A program made the translations under genes and the position numbers. From positions 1 to 64,000 of the forward strand of contig CAVTWT010000015.1 of the NCBI GenBank assembly GCA_963738425.1: DNA of 64,000 bases, given 5' to 3'. Below, in pieces: positions 54,412 to 64,000 of the stretch. The notes under the pieces were generated by a model. The model did no database searches. It was not told the origin of the DNA and worked only from the letters and a program-made list of their open reading frames with translations. Within the stretch, counting starts at the first letter, position 1. Each line of letters opens with the position of its first letter. The stretch comes from CADEEN01 sp963738425. Its GTDB lineage: Bacteria; Pseudomonadota; Gammaproteobacteria; Burkholderiales; Burkholderiaceae_C.

Positions 54412-54615
54412 TTACGCCGTGGCCACTGCGTTCCGGCCGTGACGCTGCGCACGGTGCACGAGCGCGCGCCAGACCGAGCGCATGCGGCGCAGCACCGCGT
54501 TCCAGAAGTCATCGATGGCTTCGCGGCGGGCTTGCGTCGCGCGCTGCTTGGCGGTGTCCATCACCGTCGCGAACTGCAGCGGCGTCAATGCACGGTAGGT
54601 GGAATAGGTGTTCAT
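54412..54615 (-). CDS. Small hypothetical basic protein
   Basis: 67 residues from ATG 54615 (MNTYSTYRALTPLQFATVMD), helical and Arg-rich towards the C-terminus (RRMRSVWRALVHRAQRHGR). No signal or membrane segment. Divergent from the LysR regulator. Family not recognised; an in-frame upstream ATG at 54687 is less likely. Confidence 0.5.
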   Translation of the reverse strand: MNTYSTYRALTPLQFATVMDTAKQRATQARREAIDDFWNAVLRRMRSVWRALVHRAQRHGRNAVATA

Positions 54616-54733
54616 CGCAGGTTCCCGTTGTGTCAGTGCAATCAATGTAGGCAGCCGCAGCGGCGGCGGAAACAGCGCGCTTTTCAAATGGGTCTTGCGT
54701 GCCGTGCAAAGGCGACTTGCCTACCATCGCGCC

Positions 54734-55639
54734 ATGGACGACCTCGGATTCGACGATCTCAAGCTGTTCGCCCGCGTCGCCGCACTCGGCACCTTGTCGG
54801 CGGTGGCGCGCGAGCGCGACGTGCCGGTGAGCCAGGTCTCACGTGCGCTGTCGCGCATCGAAAAGAGCTGCGGCGCCCGCCTGATCCACCGCTCGACGCA
54901 CGGCCTGGCACTCACAGCCGAGGGCGAGACCTTCCTCGACACCTGCCACCAGATCGGCAGCACCCTCGAACTGCTCGAGGGCGAGTTCGCCACCAAGGCC
55001 CAGGAGCCGAGCGGCCTGGTCCGCGTCGCCGCCAGCACCGTGATGGCCCAGTACCTGCTGTTGCCCAGCCTGGGCGACCTCGGTCAGCGCCATCCCGGCT
55101 TGCGAGTCGAGCTCGAGGTCAGCGACCGGCTGGCCGACATGGCGCGCGACGGCATCGACATCGCGATCCGCACGTCGGCCGCGCTGCCGGAAACGATGGT
55201 GGCCCGACAGATCGGCACGCTGGGGCGAGCGCTCTATGCGGCGCCGGCCTACATCGCCCGCGCCGGGCTGCCCATGCACCCGGACGATCTGCACCGGCAC
55301 CGCCTCGTCGCCAACAGCGCCGCGACGCAGCTCAATCACTGGCCCTTCATCGTCGACGGCAAGCCGCTGAAGTTCCACGCTGAAGGACATTGGCGCAGCA
55401 ACGACACCGGCATGGCGGCGACGATGGTCTTGCAGGGCCTGGGCATCGGCAGGCTGGCGACCGTCGCGGCCGAACCGCTGGTGCGACAACAAGCCTTGGT
55501 GCCGGTGCTTGCCGCGTTCGTCGACAAGCAGCCGGTGCCGATCTACGCCGTCACCGCCAGCACCCGCCAGCGCCTGCCGAAGATCAGGGCGTGCATCGAG
55601 CACTGGGCGGCGTGGATCGGACAGTTCAGGCCCGGTTGA
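54734..55639 (+). CDS. LysR family transcription regulator
   Basis: 301 aa. The N-terminal winged HTH (about 5-65) contains DLKLFARVAALGTLSAVARERDVPVSQVSRALSRIEKSCGARL. The substrate-binding domain (about 95-295) includes GLVRVAASTVMAQYLLLPSLGDL and DGIDIAIRT. This group often controls an adjacent divergent gene; targets are unknown. Convergent with the COQ4-like gene. Confidence 0.9.
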   Translation: MDDLGFDDLKLFARVAALGTLSAVARERDVPVSQVSRALSRIEKSCGARLIHRSTHGLALTAEGETFLDTCHQIGSTLELLEGEFATKAQEPSGLVRVAASTVMAQYLLLPSLGDLGQRHPGLRVELEVSDRLADMARDGIDIAIRTSAALPETMVARQIGTLGRALYAAPAYIARAGLPMHPDDLHRHRLVANSAATQLNHWPFIVDGKPLKFHAEGHWRSNDTGMAATMVLQGLGIGRLATVAAEPLVRQQALVPVLAAFVDKQPVPIYAVTASTRQRLPKIRACIEHWAAWIGQFRPG

Positions 55640-55696
55640 CCACGTTGAACGCAACGACGGCGGCTCACGCCGCCCGCTGCGCGACGCTCGCGACCT

Positions 55697-56672
55697 TCAT
55701 GCCACGGCCCGCAGCGCCGGCGTGGCCGACAGCTTGGGCAGCAGCCCGACGCGTCGAGCGCGCCTCGTCGATCGGCAGCGCCATCAGCGGCCAGAAGTTC
55801 CACTGGTGCGTCATGTCGACGTTGCACTTCGCGCCGCGGTGGATCGCCCACAGCACCAGGTCGGGATGGAAGTTGCCGGTGAAGCCGCCGCGTGGCCGGC
55901 GTGACCTGCACGCCCTGGTGGAACTGCAGCATCACCATCTGCAGGAAGAAGAAGCCGTCCTCGCGCCGGTTGCCGGCCTGGAAGGCGCCTTGCTGGATCT
56001 CGCCGTGCGGCGTGGTCTCGTTGCCGGCCAGCACGTGCAGCACGTCGTGGTACGCCACCGAGTCGGCAATGCCGGCCGGCTCGCCCGGAAAACCGAAGCC
56101 GACTTCGGTCATGTGCTTCCAGTACTCGCGGCCGAGCGTGCCCTCGGGCAGCAGGCCCAGGCGCTTGTAGTGCCAGAACTTGTCCTTGTTGACCGCCACC
56201 TTCAGCGCCAGCGCGCCGACGAAGCGCAGCACGCCCACCACGCCTTCGCTCAGGTAGGCCTCCTTGAACATCACGCGCATGCCGCGTCGCATCGACAGCA
56301 GGCGCGCCTTGAAGTGGCGGCCCGCGTACACCGCGTCGATCGCGTCGAGCACGCTGTCGTGCACCGCGAGTTGCCTGGACAGCGCGTGAAGGAAGTCGAT
56401 CGAGTCGGCGCGCATCGGCTGCGCATGCAGCACCGCCACGGCCGCCAACTGCAGCAGGCGCTTGCGCTGGTGCACATCGGGGCCGATGTCCACCGCCTCG
56501 GGCGACCACCGGCAGCGGGTCGCCGGCCTCGCGCTCGAAGCGGCAGATGCGGGCGTAGGTGTCGAGGAACAGGCTGCTCGCGCGCGTCGAGCACGCCCTC
56601 GGGGCGCAGCGCAGTGCGCAGCGTGCGCATCACGAGCGGCATCTGTTGGCGGGAGAAGACATCGATGTCCAT
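55697..56672 (-). CDS. COQ4-like protein with HDxxH-x11-E motif, four frameshifts
   Basis: About 324 aa when restored. From ATG 56672 (MDIDVFSRQQMPLVMRTLRTAL) through FLDTYARICRFEREAGDPLP and GPDVHQRKRLLQL to the core YHDVLHVLAGNETTPHGEIQQGAF. The spacing HDVLH, eleven residues, E equals the COQ4 zinc motif. The C-terminus continues LVLWAIHRGAKCNVDMTHQWNFW and ends GLLPKLSATPALRAVA. Single extra bases near 56577, 56511, 55898 and 55762 explain all frame changes, so the gene is probably intact in the cell. COQ4 proteins act in ubiquinone synthesis; whether this paralogue does is unknown. Confidence 0.7.
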
Positions 56673-56687
56673 GGAGGTGGTTCCCTT

Positions 56688-58040
56688 TCAGCGGGCGAGG
56701 AAGTTGTTCAGCGTGACCAGGTCGCCCTCGGTCAGTGCGCCGGCCGACGCGGCCAGCTTCACGCGGCCGAGCAGGTAGTCGTTGCGCGCCTGCGCGAGGT
56801 CGAGCTGCGCGGTGTACAGGCGCTGCTGCGCGTCGAGCACGTCGAGCTCGGTGCGCGTGCCCAGGTCGCGCCCGAGCGCCGTGGCTTCGAGCGCCGTGGC
56901 GGCCGAGCGCACCGACTGTTCGAGCGAGCCGATGCGCGACACGCCGGTCTTGACCGACAGGTAGGCGTCCTGCGCTTGCAGGCGCGCGTCGCGCTTGGCT
57001 GCCGCCAGCTCCTGCTCGGCCTGGCCGCGCTTGGCGATCGACTCGCGCTCCTTGGACACGATCGCGCCGCCGGCATACAGCGGCACGTTGAACTGCAGGC
57101 CGATCACGCTGCTGCGCTTGCCGTCGGGCGAGCTCAGCTCCGACAGGCCACCGGACTGGCCCTTGTAGGCCGTGCTGGCCACCAGGTCGAGCGTCGGCCG
57201 CGCGGCGAACTTGTACTTGTCGATCTCGAAGGTGGCGATCGCCACCTCGGTCTGCTTGGCCAGCACGCGCGTCGCACCCTGCGCCGCCTGCTCCTGCCAC
57301 GAGAGCGCGTCGTCGGGCTGCGGCGCCGACGGCGCGAAGGCCGGGCGCAGCGCCGCCAGGCCGTCGGCCTTGGCGCCGGTCAGCGCTTCGAGCTGCGAGC
57401 GGCGCAGTGCGAGCATGCTCTGCGACTGCACTTCGCGCGTCAACACGGCATCCAGCCGCGCCTGCGCTTCCTGCAGGTCGGTGATGCGGCCGCGGCCGAC
57501 GTCGAAGCGCGCCTGGGCGCGGTCGCGCTGCAGCGACACGGCCGCCTTCTCGGCCTGCACCACGCGCAGGCTCTCGTCGGCGAGCAGGACGTTGAAGTAC
57601 GCCTGCGCCACACGCTGCATCAGCTCCTGCTGCGCGTCGCGGTACTGCAATTCAGCCAGCGCTGTCTGCTGCTCGAGCTGCTTCTTCTCGGCACGCGACT
57701 TGGCGCTGACGATCGGTTGCTTCAGCTCGATCGCCACCTCGTGCACCGTGCCCGAGCCGTTGGGCTTGACCACGTCCTGAAGTTGCGGCGGCAGGTTGCT
57801 GGACGACGAGCTGTCGCGCAGATGGGTCGCGCTCGTGGTGAGTTGCACCTGCGGCAGCAACAGCGAGCGGCCCTGCACCGCCTTCTCGCGCCCGGCCGCC
57901 AACGCCTGGCCGGCGGCGGCCAGCGTCGGGTCGTGGGCCACGGCCTGCGTGTACGCGCCCATCAGGTCGAGCGCGAAACCGGGGGCGGCGTGCAGCGCGA
58001 AGGCAGCGGCCGCCAGTGCCTTGAGCACGGGCTTGTTCAT
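56688..58040 (-). CDS. TolC-family outer-membrane efflux protein
   Basis: 450-residue outer-membrane channel. A signal peptide (1-23) is followed by two OEP repeats: LMGAYTQAVAHDPTLAAA through RVAQAYFNVLLADESL (first) and DKYKFAARPTLDLVASTAYKG through AYLSVKTGVSRIGSL (second), long coiled-coil helices included. ATG 58040 follows the RND stop by 11 bases, making the outer-membrane partner of a tripartite pump. Confidence 0.92.
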   Translation of the reverse strand: MNKPVLKALAAAAFALHAAPGFALDLMGAYTQAVAHDPTLAAAGQALAAGREKAVQGRSLLLPQVQLTTSATHLRDSSSSSNLPPQLQDVVKPNGSGTVHEVAIELKQPIVSAKSRAEKKQLEQQTALAELQYRDAQQELMQRVAQAYFNVLLADESLRVVQAEKAAVSLQRDRAQARFDVGRGRITDLQEAQARLDAVLTREVQSQSMLALRRSQLEALTGAKADGLAALRPAFAPSAPQPDDALSWQEQAAQGATRVLAKQTEVAIATFEIDKYKFAARPTLDLVASTAYKGQSGGLSELSSPDGKRSSVIGLQFNVPLYAGGAIVSKERESIAKRGQAEQELAAAKRDARLQAQDAYLSVKTGVSRIGSLEQSVRSAATALEATALGRDLGTRTELDVLDAQQRLYTAQLDLAQARNDYLLGRVKLAASAGALTEGDLVTLNNFLAR

Positions 58041-58051
58041 CAGAGTCCTCT

Positions 58052-61000
58052 TTATGCGGTGGTGGGGCGCTGCGCCCGATACACGGTCGCGTACAGCGCA
58101 GGCAGGAAGATCAGCGTCAGCAGCGTGGCGACCGCGAGCCCACCCATGATGGCCCAGGCCATCGGGCCCCAGAACACCGAGCCGGTCAGCGGCACCATCG
58201 CCAGGATGGCGGCCAGCGCGGTCAGCACGATCGGCCGCAGGCGGCGCACGGCCGACTCGACGATCGCGTCCCACAACGTTGCGCCGTTGGCGCAGGTCGT
58301 GGTCGATCTGCACCACCAGGATCACCGAGTTGCGGATGATCATGCCGGCCAGCGCGATCACGCCGAGCATCGCGACGAAGCCGAACGGGATGCGAAACGC
58401 CGCCAGCACCGCGGCCACGCCGATGATCCCGAGCGGCGCGGTGGCCAGCACCAGCGCCATCTTCTTCATGTCCTGCAGCTGCAGCATCAGCAGCACCAGG
58501 ATCGCGACGATGGCCATCGGCATCACCGCCATGATCGACGCCTGCGCCTTGGCACTGCTACTCCTGCGCGCCGCCGAGCTCGATGCCGTAGCCCAGCGGC
58601 AGCGTGGCCGCCAGCGCGTCGATCTGCGGCTGCACGGCACGCGTCACGTCCGGCGCCTCGGCGCCTTCGACGTCGGCGCGCACGGTCAGCGTCGGCACGC
58701 GGTTGCGCCGCCACAGCACGCTGTCCTCGCTCGTCAGCTCCAGCCGCGCGACCTGCGACACCGGGATGAACTTGCCGTTGCGCAGGTAGATCCGGGTGTC
58801 CTTGAGGTTGTTGAGGTCGCTGCGCTCCGGCTCCACCAGGCGCGCCACCACGTCCAGGCCGTCGTCGCCCTCGCGGTACTGCGTGATGGTGCTGCCCGAC
58901 AGCGACCACTGCAGCGCGTTCTGGATCTCGCGCGAGGTGATGCCCAGCGCGCGCGCCTTGTCCTGGTCGACGTCCACCTTCAGCTGCTTGAGCCGTTCGC
59001 CCCAGTCCTGGTTGACGCGGCGGATGTGCGTGTCGGCGCGCAGGATCGCGCTCACCTGGTCGGCGATGGCCTGCACCTGCTTGTTGTCGGAACCGTGCAC
59101 GCGAAACTGCACCGGGTAGCCGACCGGCGGCCCGTTCTCCAGCCGGTTGACGCGGCCGCGCACGAGCGGAAAGTCGTTCTCGAACATCGCCGTCACCTTG
59201 GCCAGCACGCGCTCGCGCGCTTCGCCGCCCTTCGTCATCACCATCATCTCGCCCAGGTTCAGGTTGGGCGTCTGCACGTCCAGCGGCAGGTAGAAGCGCG
59301 GGCTGCCGCTGCCGACGTAGCTGGTGACGGCCACCACGTCCGGGTCGTCCTTCAGCTTCTGCTCCAACGCCATCACCTCGCGCTGGCTGGCCTCGAAGGT
59401 GGCGGCCTGCGGCATCCACAGGTCCACCATCAGCTCGGGCCGGTCCGACGCGGGGAAGAACTGCTGCGGCACCGCGGCCTTGAACAGCACCACCGAGCCG
59501 ACGAAGGCGGCCACGGTGACGCCGATCACCGCCTTGCGGTGCACCAGGCATCCGCCGACGAAGCGGCGAAAGCGCGCGTAGAAGCCCTTGGCATACACCG
59601 CGTCCTCGTCGTGCGAGGCGTGTGCGTGTTCCTTCAGCAGCTTGAAGCCGAGGTAGGGCGTGAAGACCACCGCGACGATCCAGCTCAGCACCAGCGAGAT
59701 GCCCACCACCTGGAACAGCGAGAACACGTACTCGCCCGAGCCGCTCTTGGCAAAGCCCACCGGCAGGAAGCCGGCCGCCGTGATCAGCGTGCCGGTGAGC
59801 ATCGGGAACGCGGTGGCGGTGTAGGCGTAGGTGGCGGCGCGGAACTTGTCCCAGCCCTGCTCGAGCTTCAACGCCATCATCTCCACCGCGATGATCGCGT
59901 CGTCCACCAGCAGGCCGAGCGCGATGATCAGCGCGCCGAGCGAGATGCGCTGCAGCTCGATGCCCAGGAAGTACATGCACAAAAAGGTCAGCGCCAGCAC
60001 CAGCGGGATCGACAGCGCCACCACCAGCCCGGTGCGAAAGCCGAGCGAGAAGAAGCTGACCACCAGCACGATGGCCACCGCTTCGGCCAGGCTCTTCTTG
60101 AACTCGTGCACCGAGGCCTGCACCACCTTCGGCTGGTCGCTCACCGCGTGCACTTCCACACCCAGCGGCAGGTTGGCCTGCACGCGCGCCACCGTGGCCG
60201 TGAGCTGCTCGCCCAGGCGGATCACGTCGCCGCCCTTGCGCATGCTCACCGCCAGGCCGACGGCCGGCTGGCCGTTGAAGCGCATCTTCACCGTGGCGGG
60301 TTCCACCACGCCGCGCTTCACCTCGGCGATGTCGCCCAGACGGAAGCTGCGTTCGCCCGGCGCGGATGCCGATGTTGCGGATGGCGTCCACCGAATCGAA
60401 CTCGCCGCTGACCGCGAGGCGCACCTGCTCTGTCGTCGTCAGCACCGTGCCGGCGGCCTGCACCGTGTTGGTGGCGGCCAGCGTGGACGAGATCAGCGCC
60501 GGGTCGATGCCCAGCGACGCCAGCTTGGCGTTGCTGGCCTCGATGTAGACCTTCTCGTCCTGCACGCCGGTGAGCTCCACCTTGTTGACGTCGGCCACGC
60601 GCAGGAACTCGTTGCGCGCCGCGTCGGCGGCGTCCTTCAGCTCCGGGTACGAGAACCCCGCGCCGGTGATGGCATAGAGATTGCCGAAGGTGTCACCGAA
60701 CTCGTCGTTGAAGAACGGCCCGCGCACGCCCTGCGGCAGCGTGTGCGCGATGTCGCCCAGCTTCTTGCGCACCTGGTACCAGACCTGCGGCACGGCCGAA
60801 GGCGGCGTGTCCTCGCGCAGCGTGATCGTGATCTGCGTCAGCCCCGGCTTGGCGTAGCTCGCCATGGTGTCGATCTCGGCGACCTCCTGCAGCTTCTTCT
60901 CCAGCTTGTCGGTCACCTGCTCGCTCATCTGCTGCGCCGAGCTGCCGGGCCACGCGGCCTGCACCAGCATGGACTTGATGGTGAACTCCGGGTCCTCCTT

Positions 61001-61141
61001 CTGGCCGAGCTGCGTGTACGCCAGCACGCCGGCCAGCGACAGCAGCAGCAGCAGGAAGACCACCATCGGCTGGTGCTTGAGCGCCCATTCGGACAGGTTG
61101 AGGCCGGTCGTGGTGGAACCGGGCGAGGGCGGGTGTTGCAT
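58052..61141 (-). CDS. RND efflux pump inner-membrane subunit (AcrB/HAE1 superfamily), three frameshifts
   Basis: About 1029 aa when restored. The N-terminus MQHPPSPG..LNLSEWALKHQPMVVFLLLLLSLAGVLAY carries TM1. The porter domain includes QAAWPGSSAQQMSEQVTDKLE, the RND motif region GLLVDDAIIAVEMM holds the proton-relay acidic residues, and SLFQVVGISLVLSWIVAVVFTPYLGFKLL follows. The C-terminus has GMIIRNSVILV and TLIFLPALYATVYRAQR. Single extra bases near 60362, 58558 (creating an in-frame TAG) and 58285 explain the frame changes. Upstream of tolC in the operon. Substrate unknown. Confidence 0.88.
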
Positions 61142-61497
61142 GGGGCGTGGGCGGTGCGTTGGCGACCCGACCATTTCGCCTGCGCTGCGTTGCCGCGCGC
61201 TTTCGCGCGAGCGCGTGGGGATTTCGATTGAAATTGGGCCGCGGCCGCGCAGGCAGCGACGCAGCTCTAGACGAAGTTGGTGTGGACCGCTCGAACGGCC
61301 GCTTCTACCGTAATGAAGACGATCGATACCGAGCCGTCTCGGCCGAGCGTGCTATCTTTGCAACTGGTTGCCGTCGCCTGCCGCACGCGCTCCGCAAGGG
61401 GTATGACGAAGACGGACTGATTCATCAAGCCACCCATTCGTGTTCTCCCGGGCGGCCCGCAAAGCGTGCACCGGCTTTGACGCCCGAGGAGTGGAAC
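61142..61497. other. Intergenic region between divergent RND pump and unknown gene
   Basis: 356 bases. The first about 70 are high-GC like the pump gene; beyond about 61260 composition falls, marking the left edge of the inserted segment. An open frame runs through on the plus strand, but its residues lack coding character. No terminal repeat or promoter assigned with confidence. Confidence 0.4.
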
Positions 61498-63030
61498 ATG
61501 GATATCCCGCAGCTGAAGCTGTTGGCAGGGCTGGTTCGCGGCCTGCTTGAACAGCACGATGTGGCCGTTGGCCACAGTCAATCTCTTGACCTAATCGCTG
61601 CACTTCCTGGCCTGCGTAATTGGCCGGAAGTGAATGCCTTCCCGAGTCGGGTAGTTGCATGCGAGCTCACCGCCAGCACGGCCGCACGGTTGGCACACCG
61701 CCTCCGGAGCAAGCACGGTGTCGACTACAGCCCCGCCAAGCTTGTCGCGGCTCTCAGTCCTCCCGACATGCAGCGAAACGTTGCAACGCCTCAGGTCTGG
61801 CCCTCAGGTCCGCCACCGGGTGTGTACTTGACGTGTTCGCCACAGGCTATCGACGCGCTGCTGCACCGGTACGACGAGGCCACGGATGGCGAACTGGTGT
61901 ATGCGGAGTCGGCCGCCAGCGGCTGGGAAGGCGCCATCGACCTTGGCGACTGGGGCCTGTCGTCGAAGGGTCTACAGCGGGTGCCAAGCGGCACGCTGCT
62001 CGTAGTCGGACCACTGGAACTCAACCAGGGATCGTGGCAGCAGAGCGCAGAAAAGCTCGAATGGGCTTGCCTTCGTGCAGGGCTTGATGGGCATCGCGTG
62101 GCGGTATTGATCGACACGCCACAGCCGGACCTCATGTTCAAGGACGTGGAACTCGCTGTGCAGCAGGTATCGCCCGAAGGGGCAAACAACCATCTCGATC
62201 TGACTGGCGTCGTCACCGAAGATGGCAACCTGCAGCCTCGCGTGCCCTTCGTGCAGCCGACACACGTTCCGGTCGTGAGCACTGCGGGTGCACCAACGGA
62301 TGCGCTACCTCCCAAGGCAATAGAACTACTGAAGCAGCGTCTTCAGAAGCGCAGTCATGGCTTCCTGATACTGGGCTCGTGTGTCTGGCAGGAGCATTGG
62401 GGCATCGAGCAGATTGCAGCCGTCTTGCCCCTGACCGAGGCTTTAGGTCCCGTCGCTCGTATCAAAGCGCGAAACCGCAGCACCCCCGCCAAGGACATGA
62501 TGGTGCCCGAAGTTGTAAAGGAAATCCCGTTCCTGGCTAGCGTTGAGAGCGCCTACGCCCACGGCTATCGGCGAATGCTCGTGCAACCACACTACTCCAC
62601 GCTGGACGATATCTCCAAGTACCCCGACGTTTTGTTCTTGATCGGAAGCCACCATTTGGAGATTGACGAAGCCTTCCTGGAGGCGGCGCGCCTCCAAGGA
62701 TTTCGTGGGATGGACAGTGTGTATGAACGCTTGGTCGCATGCATCGGAGTGCTGCCTGTTGTCACGACCACCGGCGCATTTCACGTGGCGGACATGTTTG
62801 TGCCCGGTGGTAAGCCGCTGCCAGTAGGCGACGCGTTCGACGTGATACCGAAGTTTGCAAGGAAGAACCGGGCTATTCGATGGGAAGACGAACTTGCTGC
62901 CCAGCTCGATGCGGGGTCCGTTACGGTGGAAACGATCAGAGCTGCGGCATCTGGAAAGTACAAGGACGGTGTCCGATGCATTGACGCCTTCCTTGCCAAG
63001 TGGGCGAAACGGAGGGGCGCAGCAGTGTGA
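61498..63030 (+). CDS. Unknown 510-residue protein interrupting an efflux operon
   Basis: The start ATG 61498 is preceded by GAGGAG. The N-terminal about 45 residues (LKLLAGLVRGLLEQHDVAVGHSQSLDLIA..LRNWPE) resemble the small helical domain found at the start of Glyoxalase_8-type proteins in accessory regions (tentative). The rest is a mixed alpha/beta protein without signal or membrane segments. A Walker-like motif is absent; HGFLILGSCVWQEHWGIEQIA and DVLFLIGSHHLEIDEAF stand out. GC is visibly lower than the flanking pump genes. Opposite in strand to the operon it splits. Function not known. Confidence 0.75.
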   Translation: MDIPQLKLLAGLVRGLLEQHDVAVGHSQSLDLIAALPGLRNWPEVNAFPSRVVACELTASTAARLAHRLRSKHGVDYSPAKLVAALSPPDMQRNVATPQVWPSGPPPGVYLTCSPQAIDALLHRYDEATDGELVYAESAASGWEGAIDLGDWGLSSKGLQRVPSGTLLVVGPLELNQGSWQQSAEKLEWACLRAGLDGHRVAVLIDTPQPDLMFKDVELAVQQVSPEGANNHLDLTGVVTEDGNLQPRVPFVQPTHVPVVSTAGAPTDALPPKAIELLKQRLQKRSHGFLILGSCVWQEHWGIEQIAAVLPLTEALGPVARIKARNRSTPAKDMMVPEVVKEIPFLASVESAYAHGYRRMLVQPHYSTLDDISKYPDVLFLIGSHHLEIDEAFLEAARLQGFRGMDSVYERLVACIGVLPVVTTTGAFHVADMFVPGGKPLPVGDAFDVIPKFARKNRAIRWEDELAAQLDAGSVTVETIRAAASGKYKDGVRCIDAFLAKWAKRRGAAV

Positions 63031-63036
63031 GAAGGC

Positions 63037-63061
63037 GGCCGAGGCGACTACAGCCTCGGCC
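63037..63061. terminator. Hairpin after the unknown gene
   Basis: GGCCGAGGC (63037-63045) and GCCTCGGCC (63053-63061) form a perfect 9-bp stem with a 7-base loop, 7 bases past the plus-strand stop and 20 bases from the end of the convergent adaptor gene. No T-run. Confidence 0.5.
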
Positions 63062-63081
63062 CTCGTATCGACAACGAAGGC

Positions 63082-64000
63082 TCAACGCGCCGTCGCCACC
63101 GCCTGCCCCGCCCCCACCGTCTTCACCTTCTGCCCCGCATGCAGCAGGTGCACGCCGGCCGTCACCACCGTCTCGCCGCCTTGCAGGCCCGAGGCGACGA
63201 GCACGCTGTCGTCCTGCGCGCTGCCCAGCGTCACCGGCTGCGGCTTGACCTGCGCGCTCGCGCCGTCCACGACCCAGACCACCGGCTGGCCGGCCTGGTC
63301 GTGGATCGCGGTCAGCGGCAGGCGGATCGCGCGCTCGCCGTCGATGTCGGCGGCCAGCACCGACGCGGTCATGCCCAGCATCAGTTCTCGCGCGTCGGCG
63401 TCGTGCACGGTGATGCGCGCGGAGTAGGTGCGCGTCACGCTGTCGGTGTCGGGCGCCAGCTCGCGCAGCGTGCCGCGATACGCCTTGCCCTTGCGCGCCC
63501 AGGCCGAGACCTGCAGCGACTTGGCGCGCCGCAGTTCGTCCACGCGCGACTCGGCGATGCTGATCACCACCTCGCGCTCGCCGTCGGCGGCCACGGTGAG
63601 CACTGCCTGGCCGGGCGAGACCACCTGGCCGGCCTCGGCGCCGATCGCGGTGACGATGCCGTCGCGGTCGGCCACCAGTTCGGTGTAGCCGCGCTGGTTG
63701 ACCTTGATCGATTGCTGCGCCAGCGCCGACTTGAGTTGCGACTCCGACTGCGCCAGCGCCAGGCGCGCCTGGTCCACCTCGGCGGGCGACGCGAACTGGC
63801 GCGCCAGCAGCTGCTCGGTGCGCTGCAGGTCCACGCGGTCCTGCGCCACGCGGCTCTTCGCCGCGTCGACGTCGGCCACCGCGGCCACCACGTGCAGCGT
63901 TTCCTGCGCCGGGTCGAGCCGCATCAGCGGCTGGCCGCGCCTGACGTGCGAGCCCACCTCGACCAGGCGCGCGACGATGCGGCCTGAGGTCTGGAAGCCG
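63082..64000 (-). CDS. RND efflux periplasmic adaptor (membrane fusion protein), partial
   Basis: C-terminal 306 or so residues; the N-terminus lies beyond the window. The lipoyl-like half-motif VEVGSHVRRGQPLMRLDP is followed by a helical hairpin (DAAKSRVAQDRVDLQRTEQLLARQFASPAEVDQARLAL), the second lipoyl half (DGIVTAIGAEAGQVVSPGQAVLTVA), and beta-barrel and membrane-proximal domains. It bridges the RND pump and TolC. In the usual order this gene abuts the pump gene; here 1.9 kb intervenes. Confidence 0.9.
   Translation of the reverse strand, partial: GFQTSGRIVARLVEVGSHVRRGQPLMRLDPAQETLHVVAAVADVDAAKSRVAQDRVDLQRTEQLLARQFASPAEVDQARLALAQSESQLKSALAQQSIKVNQRGYTELVADRDGIVTAIGAEAGQVVSPGQAVLTVAADGEREVVISIAESRVDELRRAKSLQVSAWARKGKAYRGTLRELAPDTDSVTRTYSARITVHDADARELMLGMTASVLAADIDGERAIRLPLTAIHDQAGQPVVWVVDGASAQVKPQPVTLGSAQDDSVLVASGLQGGETVVTAGVHLLHAGQKVKTVGAGQAVATAR

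Noticed and set aside
58279..60411. 710-codon plus-strand ORF opposite the RND pump gene
   Set aside because: Shadow of the pump gene; no recognisable domain.

Overview
The window is about 64 kb of high-GC DNA (roughly 65-70% by eye). It fits the chromosome of a betaproteobacterium of order Burkholderiales, with a Rubrivivax/Leptothrix/Ideonella-like gene set as the best guess. Pointers are minC-minD-minE order, the proteobacterial glutamate-cysteine ligase type, a maeB-type malic enzyme with a phosphotransacetylase domain, a TorF-family porin with glnK-amtB, and mosaic intergenic repeats of a kind I associate with this order. Genus assignment is inference.

Layout. 1-2.7 kb: a secreted hypothetical protein, then a low-GC two-gene cassette of an OLD-like ATPase and an HNH nuclease that looks like the Septu anti-phage system. 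3-6.8 kb (minus): TRAP dicarboxylate-type transporter dctP-dctQ-dctM plus a DMT exporter, with a duplicated scrap of the dctM 3' end beside the Septu cassette. 6.9-10.9 kb: glutathione-dependent formaldehyde oxidation (frmA, fghA), a DUF938 methyltransferase, a rhomboid protease and YciH. 10.9-18.8 kb: Tim44-domain protein, catalase-like peroxidase, minCDE, uup and two hypothetical proteins. 18.9-26.5 kb: an amino-acid/PLP region made of a MocR regulator divergent from a LysE exporter, followed by a tightly coupled operon of EamA exporter, aminotransferase, PhzF protein, glyoxalase-like protein, threonine-dehydratase-like enzyme and AlaX. 26.6-28.5 kb: cytochrome c', cytochrome b561 and a GNAT protein. 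28.4-30.1 kb: a MITE-like element abutting an IS5-family insertion, three CTAG copies marking the boundaries.

30.1-45 kb: a barnase-type secreted RNase with its barstar inhibitor, maeB divergent from a DctS/DctR-like two-component system, greB, a GNAT protein, a diguanylate cyclase, tRNA-Arg(ACG), argE, gshA, an XdhC protein and an orphan tungstate-binding protein followed by a decayed ModA-like gene. 45-47.8 kb (minus): TorF-type porin, glnK and amtB behind a plausible sigma-54 promoter. 48-53.2 kb: comM, then a minus-strand cluster of SHP cytochrome, diheme cytochrome c, cytochrome b561, response regulator and sensor kinase. 53.5-56.7 kb: a lipoprotein, a small protein, a LysR regulator and a COQ4-like gene. 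56.7-64 kb (minus): a tripartite RND efflux system (adaptor, pump, TolC) whose adaptor and pump genes are separated by about 1.9 kb carrying an opposite-strand, lower-GC gene of unknown role.

Caveat. At least fifteen genic frameshifts can be located, and almost all behave as one-base insertions, including in housekeeping genes (gshA, comM). I therefore treat most as probable sequence errors and annotate whole genes across them. The modA-like remnant and the dctM scrap look like true decay.
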